Shown piece by piece: positions 1 to 10,640 of a stretch of DNA of 64,000 nt. This DNA is from Apodemus sylvaticus (Eukaryota > Chordata > Mammalia > Rodentia > Muridae), in contig NC_067482.1 of assembly GCF_947179515.1 (NCBI RefSeq), forward strand, positions 74,666,811-74,730,810, written 5' to 3'. The notes under the pieces were generated by a model. It ran no database searches, had not been told where the DNA came from, and saw nothing but the letters and a program-made list of their open reading frames with translations. The position numbers and the translations under genes are program-made. The stretch's first letter is position 1; each line of letters starts with the position of its first letter.

Positions 1-787
1 GTATCTCTGTATTTTGAATACCAAGAACTTTATAGGTTTGAGGAGGATTTCATTTCTCTGATTGCCATGCAGGGGCAATGCTGAATCACACCATCTGTAG
101 GTGCTTGGATCCAGAGACTCCTTCAAGGTTCATGTACAGCACCTCTATCAGATCTTCACATGCCCTGTGTCTGCAGAGCCCCTGGCCACCCTGGCATACG
201 CTGCTGACAGTGCATGCATGCCCTCTTTACTCTAGCTGGAGATATCAGATGTGACGCCCAGAGGTGAGCTTTCTCTGCGGTCCACACTTTCCTACACCTC
301 TTTCTTGAATCTCTGTGCAAGTCTTTGTTGTGGGTTTAATGCAAAGTGATTGGAAGTGGAGCGACAGATCTCTGCAGAGTTCTCCTTTATTCTCTCCTCG
401 GCTCCAGCCCCCCATCTCCAGCCCTTTGTAGGAGCTGCCTCCGAAGTGGTCTCTCTGCCTGTCCTCAAGGCCAGGATAGCAGCTATAAAAAAAGCTAATA
501 ATCTCACTCCCCTGCTTCAAACACTCCAGCTACACTCGGTCAGCCTCTGAATATCAATTGAGCTACTCCTGGGCACAGCAGTAAGATCAGCACTCAAGGG
601 CTCTTCCCTCTGCCAGGCGGGCACCTGTGGTGGCTGTGGCTGGCTCCTTCTCCACACTTGCTTCTTTGGTTGACAGTCCCATGTCACCTCAAAATAAAGT
701 GGGGCTTCCCCCTCCTGGCTTCACCCTTCGTCACACAGCGATTTTCCTTTCTCCTGGGTGCCAGCTAATAGCTGAGATAGGCCTTTT
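1..787. other. 5' flank, no gene recognised
   Basis: No coding sequence, RNA gene or clear interspersed repeat is recognised here. The open frames are short, overlap on both strands and have no recognisable product. The composition is ordinary non-coding rodent sequence with few CpGs. The stretch lies about 2.3-3.1 kb upstream of the Sorcs2 start codon, so distal regulatory sites are possible but none can be named from sequence. Confidence 0.5.
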
Positions 788-1003
788 AATAAGCATCTGT
801 CCTGGGCTGGAGAGATGGCTCAGTGGGTAAGAGCACTGACTGCCCTTCCAAAGGTCCTGAGTTCAAATCCCGGCAATCACATGGTGGCTTACAACCATCC
901 ATAGTGAAATCTGATGCCCTCATTTGGTGCGTCTGAAGATAGCTACAGTGTACTTAGATATAATAAATAAATAAATCCTAAAAAAAAAAATAAGCATCTG
1001 TCC
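788..1003 (+). mobile_element. B2 SINE with target-site duplication
   Basis: The body (803-988) is a tRNA-derived B2. It has the 'gggctggagagatggctca' head with A-box and B-box ('gttcaaatcc') promoter sequences, the 'gtgtacttagatataataaataaataaatc' type of tail, then an A-run. The 15-bp sequence aataagcatctgtcc occurs perfectly at 788-802 and 989-1003, which is a clean target-site duplication and implies a fairly recent insertion. It sits about 2.1 kb upstream of the Sorcs2 ATG in the same orientation. B2 tails carry AATAAA-type motifs. Confidence 0.95.
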
Positions 1004-1394
1004 ATCCTGCTGGACCCGAGCCTCCTCGCCTTCATCAGTGTCTCTAGGTCCAGGCATGGCTGCAAACTGAATGATCTCAACAGCTTTGGGCTCACCATGG
1101 AGGAGATGAACCAGACACGCTCTTTTAAATCCCTGTATCCTCACTGGAGCAGAGGCAGTAGATTGTTCTGGAAAGAGACCCAGTAGGGCATCACACCTGT
1201 ATGCCAGACCTGGACTCTTCTACTTGTGGGGGGCTTTGACCAAGTCTCTGTGACCTGAGTCTCAGATGGGCTGGGATAGCCGGTGGTGGCTCCCATCTCT
1301 CCCTGACTGGTGGTCGAGTGTCCCAGGGCCCCTTCCCCAGATGATAAGAAATACAGGTGTTATAAAAGATGCCACCTCTGGTCATAGCACCTGG

Positions 1395-1585
1395 GTTAGA
1401 GTCTGGGTGACTTCAGGCTGTAACTGAACTTTTGAATGTTTCCTCATTTGTAAACGGGGACAGTTCTACCTACTACCTGTCCTAGTCATGAGGTGGCAAT
1501 TGATAATCTGCAGTGGCAACCTGCTAGACACAGAGGCCCCTAGGAAAATCCCCAATATGTAGTAGGTGTTCAGTAGTCTGTCATG
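1395..1585 (+). repeat. MIR-type ancient SINE remnant
   Basis: Degenerate match to the mammalian-wide MIR pattern in sense orientation: a 'gggtgacttcaggctgtaactgaac' region, 'tttcctcatttgtaaac-gggga', then the 'tatgtagtaggtgttcagtag' end. Divergence is high, as expected for a MIR fossil. The flanks (1004-1394 and 1586-2870) hold no recognised gene or other repeat. Confidence 0.6.
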
Positions 1586-2869
1586 GTCTGAGGCTTTCTC
1601 TTATTAGAAGCTTTTTGAAAAATTAATTAGTACAACAAAGCCAAACTTGCCCAAAATTGGAGGAGATCACAGCTGCGATGGTATACAGTTATGACTTGGA
1701 ACTCCTGCCATCCCTACCTCAGATCTGGGAAAGACGCATGGGAGTCAGTCACATTATCTCCTGGTTTCCTGTCCTTCCCCAATCCCTTCGACCCCAGACT
1801 GACAGGCTTTGCTGGCTTTCTTTGCTAGACCAAATGTAGCCACAGCTGTGCACCCTCCTCTCTTGCCTGGCTTTGGACTTCAGCTCCTGAGATTTTCCGG
1901 TTGGAAGTTTACATCAGGGTGCAGCCTGGGCACATTCCACAGGAGGAGGTCGTCTTGGACGCCCTGCTGGAGCTCCAGTCCTACTCAGTGCTTGGCACTG
2001 CGGAGCCCTGGCAAAGTGACATGTCCTGAACAGGAACTCCTGGAGGGGGCGCTGGAGTTCAACTTTGGTAGCTAGCAAGTTCAGACTTTGTTGGATACTT
2101 AGTTCTTTGCTCTATTTGGTTCTCTGAAGTGATGAGACCCAGCAGGTAGCGGGGCCTTACAGTGTCTATCTCTAAATCTCTGTCTCCTGGACTCTGCCCC
2201 TAAGAGGATGCCAAGGGGATAAAGCTCAGCTGTACCCTTGCCCTTATTTGGGTGGGCTCCTGCTTTGTGCCCTGGATGGCAGAGGGGCTGGTAATGATGG
2301 CTGCTTTTATTGACATCGAATTAAAGACTTGGTGAGCTCTGGGTCTTGTTTCCACATGTTCTGTGCTGGCCTACCCCGGTCTGGCTGGGACCTCTCCTCT
2401 CGGTTCTTTCCTAGCTACCACTACACAGGTGGACTCTTCTGTTCAGGGGCTCCCCCTGGAGGTGGGAGATAAAGCTAGAGTCTGAAGGACGGAGTTGGTT
2501 TTGGGTGACACCCCAAGGTTCCTGCACTGTCCTCAGCTGCCTGGGACATCTCTCTGGGTTTTCATGACTCCTAGGCATCCCCTGTCTCCAGCAGCGCCCT
2601 GAGGAGGCGCTCTCCCCATCTCTGCAGAAGGGCTGCCCTGGAGTTGTTTGGTCTGTAAGCAGGCTACTTGGGTGTGGCTTGTTTCCCTTTGTTGCACCCC
2701 GTTGTGCCCCCAAGTGCCTGGAACTCTGCCTGGTCAAATGTAGATGCCTCGTAAACGCCTCGAGAAAGTCCGGGAGGATGAAAAGAGGGTGGGAGAAGAG
2801 GAGCGAGGATAAAGTTGGGAGTCACAGTGAAGGAAGAAAGGGATCTTGGAGGTGCGACTGCACTCAGGA
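1586..2869. other. Proximal 5' flank of Sorcs2, nothing recognised
   Basis: Non-coding sequence leading into the CpG island. No repeat family or gene is recognised. The open frames that cross the stretch have no recognisable protein and overlap each other on both strands. Proximal regulatory sequence is expected here because of the promoter just downstream, but no individual element can be supported. Confidence 0.5.
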
Positions 2870-3088
2870 CATCCTGGCCCGGCCTGGCCCGGCCCGGAGC
2901 TGCTGTGGCTCGAATGCGGCCGGCAGGTGGCGATGCTCCCTTGGCTGCGTGGCGGCGTTGAGTCCCCTCCTCCCGCGCTCCCTCCCTCCCGGCTCCTTTC
3001 TCTGCGCTCTTGCTCAAGCTCCCAGCGCCCTCCCGCTCTCCTGGCCGCGGTGTCGCCTGCACCACCCCGCTGCTACCTACCGGCGACC
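2870..3088 (+). promoter_or_regulatory. Sorcs2: Sorcs2 CpG-island promoter and 5' UTR
   Basis: CpG density and GC content rise abruptly here and stay high through exon 1 to about 3560, unlike the CpG-poor flanks. GC-box-like runs ('ggcctggcccggcccgg', 'cccctcctcccgcgctcc') are present and no TATA box is evident, which fits a dispersed CpG-island promoter. The transcription start cannot be fixed from sequence. The stretch just before the ATG is pyrimidine-rich and would be 5' UTR. An in-frame ATG lies upstream at 2933 (see findings). Confidence 0.65.
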
Positions 3089-3565
3089 ATGGCGCACCGG
3101 GGACCCCCGAGCGCCCCGAAGCGCCCTGGCCCTACTGCTCCGGACCGGAGCTTTCAGGCTCTGCCGCCGCCGTGCTGGCCACGTCTGTGGCCGCTGCTGC
3201 TGCTGCTGGTGCTGGCGGCTGCCTGCGGAGCGATGGAGCGCTCCCCCAAGCCCGGGCTCCAGGGTCCCGGTGTGCAGGTCACCAGGCGGCTGCCCGCGGA
3301 ACGCACGGAGTCCGGCGATCGCAAGGATCCACAGGCAGAAGAATCGGAGCCCAGCGCCCCAGGTCTCGGTCCGGGTTCTGCTTTGGGTCCCAGCACCGAT
3401 GGCGCCCCAGCTCCGGGCAAGGGGCGCAGGGCTCGGGCGGCGCCGGTGGCCGGTGCGGCTTCGGCTTCGCGCGCACAGGTCTCGCTCATCAGCACGTCGT
3501 TCGTGCTCAAGGGAGATGCGACGCACAACCAGGCTATGGTACACTGGACAGGAGAGAACAGCAGC
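3089..3565 (+). CDS. Sorcs2: Sorcs2 coding exon 1 (residues 1-159, partial gene)
   Basis: First coding exon of SorCS2, a type I VPS10p-domain sorting receptor of neurons that acts in proneurotrophin signalling and in trafficking of Trk and glutamate receptors. The ATG at 3089 has a strong Kozak context (gcgaccATGg). Residues 1-32 are a Pro/Arg-rich leader, and residues 33-48 form a Leu-rich hydrophobic signal core ending ...AAACGA. Residues 49-128 are a low-complexity Pro/Gly/Ala/Glu propeptide containing RRAR at 113-116, a furin-type cleavage motif. From residue 129 the sequence AQVSLISTSFVLKGD...MVHWTGENSS is the conserved start of the mature protein and VPS10p region, with an N-glycosylation sequon at N157. 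The exon ends in phase 0 (159 complete codons) directly at GTAAGT. The C-terminal beta-propeller, 10CC, PKD, membrane and cytoplasmic parts lie in exons outside the window. SorCS1 and SorCS3 share the VPS10p start, but the propeptide and the MAHRGP N terminus match SorCS2. Confidence 0.94.
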
Positions 3566-3571
3566 GTAAGT
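3566..3571 (+). promoter_or_regulatory. Sorcs2: Splice donor of Sorcs2 exon 1
   Basis: AGC|GTAAGT closely matches the consensus 5' splice site and falls exactly where the conserved SorCS reading frame stops being recognisable. After it the frame runs on into sequence with no similarity to VPS10p receptors. Confidence 0.9.
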
Positions 3572-6500
3572 GACCTCCGCACGTCCCCCAGCCCTGCCCG
3601 GACACCTCGGGATACCCAGGGAGACCACCACAACCCCCTACTTCCGGACCACCCGCGGTCACTCCTGCTGGGCATTCTTGGCTACTTGGGGGACACGGGT
3701 CACCTCGGCGGCGCCCCTACTGGCTTCTGGCTATGGGTTACTTTTGGAAGGGTCCTCGAATTTGTGAGATTCGGTCTCGCTCAGAAGGCATTCCGGAAGA
3801 TCTGGAGACCACAAGCATCCCTGGCCTCTAGATCTGGGCTACGGGGAAGGTCCCTAGAGTCTTCAGGATCTGGGCAGCATGGGACAACTCCAGGTCCTTG
3901 AGGGCTACCCATCTCTGTGCCGCGTGGATGGTGGGTGGGTCGCCCACACACCGCACTGCATGCACCCTGCAGCTCCAGAGCGCACCTCTGGAATTGCGGG
4001 CTCTGGAGCCCTTATTACTTCATTTACGCTGATCTCGGGGTCCACGATATCCCTGGAAGTTCCGTGATTTGTTTGAAGACTCTTAATTCTAGGATTGCTT
4101 CTCCTTCCACAGCTGTCTGTGGTCTGCCTGCGCCATGGGGTGTTTAACATTATTTAACGTTCTGTGGTCTTTAGAGTAGGATGTCAACTTCCTCCCTGCC
4201 TTTCTCCCTTCCCTCTCCCTCCATCCTTCACCCTCCTGCACTTCCAGATCTAGAATTCAGCCCCTCCCCTTCCCTTTTTGATAGTGCACCCCAAGGGGTT
4301 TGTACTTCCTTGTTAAAGGCCAGACTCACTCTGTCCCCTCTGGGGAGTCTCAGGTGTGGGCACTCCAGGCTTGTAAGTCTGTGCTCTCCGGGGAAGTGTG
4401 TTTTCATGAAGGGAGAGCTAGGAATCCCTCCTCACTACCTGTATCACAGTCTCCTCAGACTTTCCTCCCCCATCCCCCAGTAGGTGACTCCACCTCTTCT
4501 TCTTATCTTCCAAGTTTTGAGGAGACTACATAGACCAGAGTCCCTGCATGCACTGGGAACTGGAGTGAGCGGGTCTCCTTCTCGGGTTATCAGGTGGACA
4601 TAATGGGACTCTTGACACTTGAACATAATGCAGACACTTTTACCTCTGTCTCCTCTCCTCGCACTCTTGGAGACTGCTAGGAGGCTGCCATTTGTACTCA
4701 GAAGGGACAACCAAGTGGCCTTGGCTGGCCTAAACTCCAGTCCTGCCAGCCCCTTCCCTACTGGCTGGCTGGGAGCAGATGCAGGTCCCTTCACTGGTTC
4801 CCTAAGTTAATGGCATCTCCAGGAAGACTAGCAGCCCTCAGAGGGCAGAACTGGTGCTGTGGATGCGGCTGGCCAGCAGGGGGCAGTCAGGGTGCTGAAC
4901 AGAGTACTTGGGTGCTCCTCCCAAAAAGGGCATGGGGGTACCTCGCTGCCTTGCTCAACTGCACCTTGAGCACACCCTCAGACTTTAGGTATGCCGTTGG
5001 TCCCAGCCTTTTAGGGCTGGCTAGTACCTAAAGATAAACCCGGACTCCTGGGCCATTGGCTGTTCTTAAGGACCAAAGGGTAGCCCAGAACGCGAGACCT
5101 GAAAGGGACAGAAACACACTGAGAGTAAGCACCACGGATCTGGAGTGCTGAGATGGTTAATCCAACCAGCTTGTCACTTTGTCACTTAGTTTCATGGTAG
5201 GGGTGACAGATCTACAGGAAAGGAGACCAGCTGCCTCTAGTATGGGCTGCTGTCTAGTTGAACCCCTTATGAGATCACAGCCTGGCCCCTGAAGAGAGTT
5301 GAGAACAGAGAACGGCTGGCTGGGCTCTGAGGGACTCTTTTCTGCAGCCATTATGACATGGGGGCAGGTGTAAGAGGTGGACACCTGGGCCCAGCCTGGC
5401 ACGTAGCTGGCACCCAGCTTATGATGAATGTCCAGGCAACATGGAAACACTGCCTGGGCATCTCTCTGACTTCAGTCTCCTCCCTTCTTCCTGCTCACTG
5501 CACTCAGCCCTGGGCCATGTGGAAGATGGGATTCTCTTACCGCCCACCCATGGCTGGGGATGTGCTCATAGGTTTACCTTGCCTGAGAAAATCCAGGAAT
5601 GGGAAGAGATGGGTGAGGGCTGCCACTGAGAGCCGCCTGAGGAAACCGGTTCTCTCAGATCTGGTTGTGCACAGCACATTCTTGGCACATGAAGTGTCTT
5701 GGAAGTGCGCTGCTCCCCCTCCGTGCCCACTGTGCAGCCACAAGGACAAAGATGAGAGCCAGCACTTGGCGGTTGGCTGGACCTCTCGCATGGAGCACCG
5801 CCTCGGCAAGCTTGGATGAGACGGGAGCAGACCGAGGGGCTCTGTGGGCTCTGTGAGTGCTGCTGTCCTTATGGAGTTGCCTTTGTGCTGTTTGCCCAGG
5901 CCCTCTGCAGATGTGGTCCACGGCAGAGCGCTTGCTTTATCATGTCAGGTGCTTTTCAAAATGAGAGCCCTGGGGGGAGGGGCACAGACTCCCCAACTAA
6001 GGGATGGGCTGAGGGGTGGCGGGACTCAAGCTGGTTCCCAGACAGCCTGTCACTCCAGCTCTGGGAACATATGTGAGTCTTCCCTGCAAAGGCTCGATTC
6101 TTCCGGCTCCCATGGAGATAGGGAAGAGGACTCATTTGGAAGTTCAAACAGGGCCTCTGCAGCTGAATGTTTAGCTGTAGCAACACATTGTTACGAGTGG
6201 GATGAATCCTTCGTGGAAACCGACCAGGATTGCCTTTTGATGGGCCTGGGCTGTGCTGTGCACACAGGACTCTGTGTCTCTACACTGCTGCCCTTGGAGG
6301 CAGAGGTTATATGAAGGTGAGAAACAGACCACTGTTCTGGGCTCCATCTGAGGGGCGGCATTTTCTTGTTAGCCTGGTAGGAATGTGAGGCACTGTTTTG
6401 GGGGACGTTGCTTGCTGATGAGGCTTATTTTAAGAACGGCTCACCTGGGCTCCTTCCCAGGTAACACTTGAAGGCGACTCATGGTTTAACTTGGGTGCAA

Positions 6501-8289
6501 ACTTTTCCCTAGCCAGGTCCCATCTCTGCTCCTCAGACTGACCAGTGACTTCTCTCTAGCCTGTGCTGTGTCTCTGGAAGTGGTGGTGGTTGTTCACAGA
6601 TAATGCTGGGCAGATTAAGCATACTCCACGTCAGGCCTCTGGCTGGACTTCCTACCCTGTGTCATGTTATATAAATACAGAGAGCCCGATGCAGGTCAGA
6701 AGGTGGGTTCTCTGTGGTGGGAGGTTGAGGGCAGGCTGGGCCTTAGTGTCTTGTATAGAGGGATCATGGCCTCTGTCTGGGTTGTATTGGAACTGCTGCA
6801 GGCTAGGTTCCTTGAGGCCAGGTGCATTGGTTTGCTCTGGCTTTGTGGCAAAGGACCGTGGCAGTGTGGGTCCTGGACAGCAGTGTCCTTTTGACCCTTT
6901 GTTTGCACCCGGAACATGATCTTTCCTTCCTATTGGGACACCAGTACCACTGAGTTAAGGCCACCTCGACAAACTCAATATAACAGAATCACGATTAGAA
7001 GACCTACTCCTGATCCACTTGTTTGGAGGTCCTGGGCTTCAGTTTGTGGACCTTGGGGGAGGGGCCGACATAGTCCCACCCCCAAGAGCAGGGAGCGGGT
7101 ATCACTGTCATCCTCTGAGCAAGCACCTAGAGAGATGAGAGACACAAACAGGTAGCTAAGAGGACGTCATCAGGGAGGACAGCATAGAAGAGGTGGCCTC
7201 AGGGCCGCCTCAAAGGATGAATAGTGGAGGAGAGGAGAGAGGGAGGTGTTCAATCTGGATCGACAGTTTGAAGGTCACAGGTGCCACACAGAGGCTCCAG
7301 ATACATCGTGTGGGAGCAGAAGTCTAAACAAGAAGCTGGGAGGGAAAAAGATTGCCCGTGATCCCCAGATGTGAGGCTGAAGAGCCCAGGGCAGTGTTGG
7401 GGTGGGGAACATTTTGGCTTCCAAGCCTGCTGGCCTGAGTTTGTCTCGGGATCGCCCTTCTGGCCTTGGATCCCAGGACAAATGGAGGAGACCCTCTGTC
7501 CTCACTGTGGAAGGGGGACTTGCAGGCTCCTGGGTTGGTTGTGCAAGGGTCAGATTTTCCAAGTGAAATGCATAGATCACAGCATGGTGTGTAGCAAGAG
7601 GTTAGCTTGGCATTCAGCCCGGGGGAGGCCACCGGGAGGAGTACAGGGCTGAGGCTCGTGGGGCTCTGTACTGCTTTGGGAAGAGGCTTCTGGTCTGTGT
7701 TGTGCCTTGGCTGTGCTGGGGAGAGGGAATCTGAGGGGGGTCTCCAGGTTAGGGGGAATGGGGACCCCTGCTGTGCCAGCTGCTTACTTTCTCCAGTGCT
7801 GGGCTCTGAGGCGCCAAGTCAGTCTCTACAGCCCTGTGTCCTATAGCTGTGGTTTGGGGGTGTTTATAGTTTTATGGTTTTGTATTAGAAGTATTTCAGT
7901 GGCTCCTGGGCACTGCGAGTTCCGAGTTCAGGGCTCCCGAGAGCCAGTCTCCCTTTGTTCTATGGCTGGAGCAGAGGTCTGGCTTCCTGTGGGAGCTGAG
8001 ACTGGCAGCTTGTAGGCCCTGAGCACTCGTCCTTGCAGCCACAACCAAAGCATCCAGCGGCCACCCAAGTGAGACAGAGACCAAGATGACGTGGTTCATG
8101 CTGAGTGTCTGTCACGGGGGCTGTCAGGGGCGTGCGAGCCTGTCAGGACCTTGAGTCCAGTGTCTGGATGAAGAATGAGGAGAAAGACAGCGATGCCTGT
8201 GCTGTGGACAGGCGGCAGTCAAAGAGCAGTGTACCGTAGCCCAGGGTCTGTGGAGGCCAACCATAGGTGCATACTTTAGTGGTCTCCTG
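3572..8289. other. Intronic unique sequence, no gene or repeat recognised
   Basis: The first 150 bases are the tail of the CpG island. The remainder is moderately GC-rich unique intron. The open frames present have no recognisable protein and are balanced on the two strands. No SINE, LINE or LTR was recognised by eye, a notably repeat-poor stretch next to the promoter, as is common where intronic enhancers lie. Confidence 0.5.
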
Positions 8290-8440
8290 TTTTGTGCTAA
8301 GGGTACCCCAGGGTCCTGTGCTGAGGGTGTCCAGGGTCCTGTGCTGAGGGTGTCCAGGGTCCTGTGCTGAGGGTGCCCAGGGTCCTGTGCTGAGGGTGCC
8401 CAGGGTCCTGTGCTGAGGGTGCCCAGGTTCCTGTGCTGTG
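8290..8440 (+). repeat. 23-bp minisatellite, six units
   Basis: Tandem copies of cagggtcctgtgctgagggtgtc or its gcc-ending variant begin at 8309, 8332, 8355, 8378, 8401 and 8424, an exact 23-bp period. The last unit is diverged (caggttcctgtgctg). A degenerate unit precedes the array at about 8290. Units 1-2 end in gtc and units 3-5 in gcc, which indicates spread of a variant by local duplication. Confidence 0.95.
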
Positions 8441-9275
8441 TAGAGCAGCAGTATGTGGAGGGATCACAGGTGCTGAGGGACCCTGCCAGAATTTGTGTGT
8501 AAGGATGATCATATACATTGTATCCTGTATAACTTTCATTTGTGAGGGAGGTGGTTAGAGTGACTGGGGGTCACCCTTAAGGACAGGGAAGGCATACTGC
8601 ATTTTCACTTGGGCCCAGTCTGACAGGTCAGTGAGAAGGCTTTGCAGCCTGTGGGATGGCATCCTCCCATGCAAACATTTGAAGTCCAGTGGGAGCACCC
8701 CAAGAACCCCACTGCCTGCAGCTCACAGAGACTCAGCTGGGGAAGATGAAGAGGCACAGATGGGATCTGGGAAGGAGTCAGGGCAGCTCATTTCAACTGT
8801 AAAGTCTGAGGAAAATTAAGTCAATTGACTATGTCAGTGAGCTAGGCGTGGGGAGCAGTGGAGGCCCGGATGGGAGGGGCCATTTGGGGCCGAAAGGACT
8901 GTAGGCCTCCTTCCGCCATAGTGCGGGCCACCTGGGCCAGGATCTCTCTCAGGGGGTTTCCGGCCATATCTGAGGGAGACTCTTGGCCCTGGCAGCGGCA
9001 CCACTTCTGTCTTCCCTGTTGGATGGACATCTCTTTTGACTGGCGGTGGGCAGCTGCCTTCCTTCGTTCTTGTTCAAGGTCACAGGTGTGATGCCTTTGT
9101 GGACTGAGGCCCCCTGCACTTCATGTCATCTTTTTTGGGCACCTCAGGCTTGATCCCAGATGGTCCCCAGCTCCCCTCTTCCAGACCCTCCAATAGACCC
9201 TAAGGTCCTGTCCTGTTCAATGCTCTAGTGGGCAGCCCAGAGTCCAGAGGACCTGCCTCCGAGTCCTGCACCCTC
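8441..9275. other. Intronic unique sequence
   Basis: Nothing recognised. A CpG-containing segment at about 8850-9070 has open frames in opposite directions but no recognisable protein. Confidence 0.4.
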
Positions 9276-9375
9276 GTGTGGTGTGCATGTATGTACATGT
9301 GTGTGTGTGCGTGCACGCATGTGTGTGTGTACGTGTGTGCGCGTGCGTGTGTGTGTTTGCACACACATGCGCACA
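9276..9375 (+). repeat. TG/CG alternating purine-pyrimidine tract
   Basis: Imperfect (TG)n interspersed with gcgtgcacgcatg and gcgcgtgcgtgtg blocks. Long alternating purine-pyrimidine sequence with CG steps is the classic Z-DNA-prone composition. Confidence 0.85.
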
Positions 9376-9829
9376 TGCATAGACTAGACTGAATGGAGGG
9401 TTTTTCACCTTCAGCTTCTGTCCATGCGGCCAGTAGACACAGGAGCCGTGCTTGGGAGGCTCCCGTGCATTTGCAGATACTCTGTGCTCTGAGAGTTAGC
9501 ATTGCTGGCAAAGGGATGAGATGTCTGCTCTTGGCCCCCTGAGGACTGTAGCACTGGATAGGAGGAAGCTGGGTGTGCGGAGGTGCTGTGTGGGGCGACC
9601 CCTGGTAAGTTTCAGCGTGGGTGAGAGGCTGAGGGTACGGTCACTAGTGTGACAGCCCCTGTGTGGGGGACTCATGCTGCCCTCTCAGCCTCTGACCCCA
9701 GGGACCTTGCCCTGTCCACCAAAGTGCCCACTTGTCTCCCCATTAATCCCTGAAGAATCTCACTCCTCTCTGCCCTCAGTCAGAAGCCTCCAGTGTCTGC
9801 CTCCACTGGCTCTGTACTCGTGTACCCAC

Positions 9830-9990
9830 AGTTTCTTGGGTCTCAGTTTCCTTGTCTGTAACATGAGCAGCAGTGCCATGATTTCCATATCACTACTGAC
9901 CCTGCTATGGACTTTGTGTATACCCTTAATTTATTCATACTTTATTTATAGATATGGTGAGCAGCATTGGGAAGGGCTTGAAAGTCCCAG
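9830..9990 (+). repeat. MIR-type remnant
   Basis: Contains the MIR-like block 'tctcagtttccttgtctgtaacatgag' followed by a degenerate 3' half. It is ancient and strongly diverged, so the boundaries are approximate. Confidence 0.5.
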
Positions 9991-10200
9991 TGCTGGTACA
10001 CACAGCTTTCTCTTCTTAATGACGCTGTAGATGCAGGCCTTAATGCCCCAAGGCTCCAGTGTGAACGCCAGCAACAGGCGCAGCCAGACTCCCCTGCTTT
10101 TGTGTTCTAGTTGGTTGAGGACAGAGCCTCTCTGAGCCTGCTGTTAGTTAGTAAAGGAAGGATAACAATTCTGTGTCAGGCTAGTTGTCCATCTTGGGCA

Positions 10201-10299
10201 CCCTGTGGAGCCTGGCTAGAATGGGTGGAGCTTGTACAGAATGGGTGGAGCCTGACCAGCATGGGTGGAGCTTGTGCAGCATGGGTGGAGCCTGGCCAG
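10201..10299 (+). repeat. 20-bp minisatellite with 40-bp higher-order period
   Basis: Four 20-bp units start at 10220, 10240, 10260 and 10280, with a partial unit before them. The core is atgggtggag. Units alternate between an ending cttgtrcag and an ending cctgrccag, so the real repeat is a 40-bp dimer. Confidence 0.9.
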
Positions 10300-10399
10300 C
10301 TTGTTGCCAAAGCAGTCTTCCACAATGTGGTTTTCCAAGCCCTTGGACATCACTTCCTTGTTCTTTCTTTTCTAGCAACAGTGCAGGTCCCAGCCCCCA

Positions 10400-10640
10400 G
10401 TAGCTATGGACTCAGCTAATATTTGCTGAGCGTTTCTTGTGTACCCGGCAGGGTTAACTGCTGGGGCTGCAGTGTGGAGTCCAATGAAGCAAAAACCTGG
10501 CCTGGTGATATGCTGAGTAGAAACAGAATTCTACCCAGAGTGTCCTCAGGGCTGTGTGACTATGTGGGCGGGGGATCTGGGGAGACTCCCTGGAGGAGGT
10601 GCAGATGGAGCCAGTCTGAAGGACAAGGGAGAAGAGCCTC
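10400..10640 (+). repeat. Ancient mammalian-wide repeat remnant (L2/MER class, not assigned)
   Basis: The stretch 'aatatttgctgagcgtttcttgtgtacccggcagg' followed by 'ctggaggaggtgcag' and 'gaaggacaa' resembles a common mammalian-wide fossil repeat (consensus around 'tattgagcacctactatgtgccaggcac'). The family name is uncertain and the similarity is judged by eye. Confidence 0.4.

Noticed and set aside
3077..3675. Long minus-strand and alternative-frame ORFs over Sorcs2 exon 1 (up to 187 codons)
   Set aside because: They arise because stop codons are rare in GC-rich sequence. The conserved SorCS2 protein uses the + frame starting at 3089, and the other frames have no recognisable product.
8290..8440. 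Possible CRISPR-like array
   Set aside because: Units are contiguous with no spacers and the genome is mammalian; it is a minisatellite.
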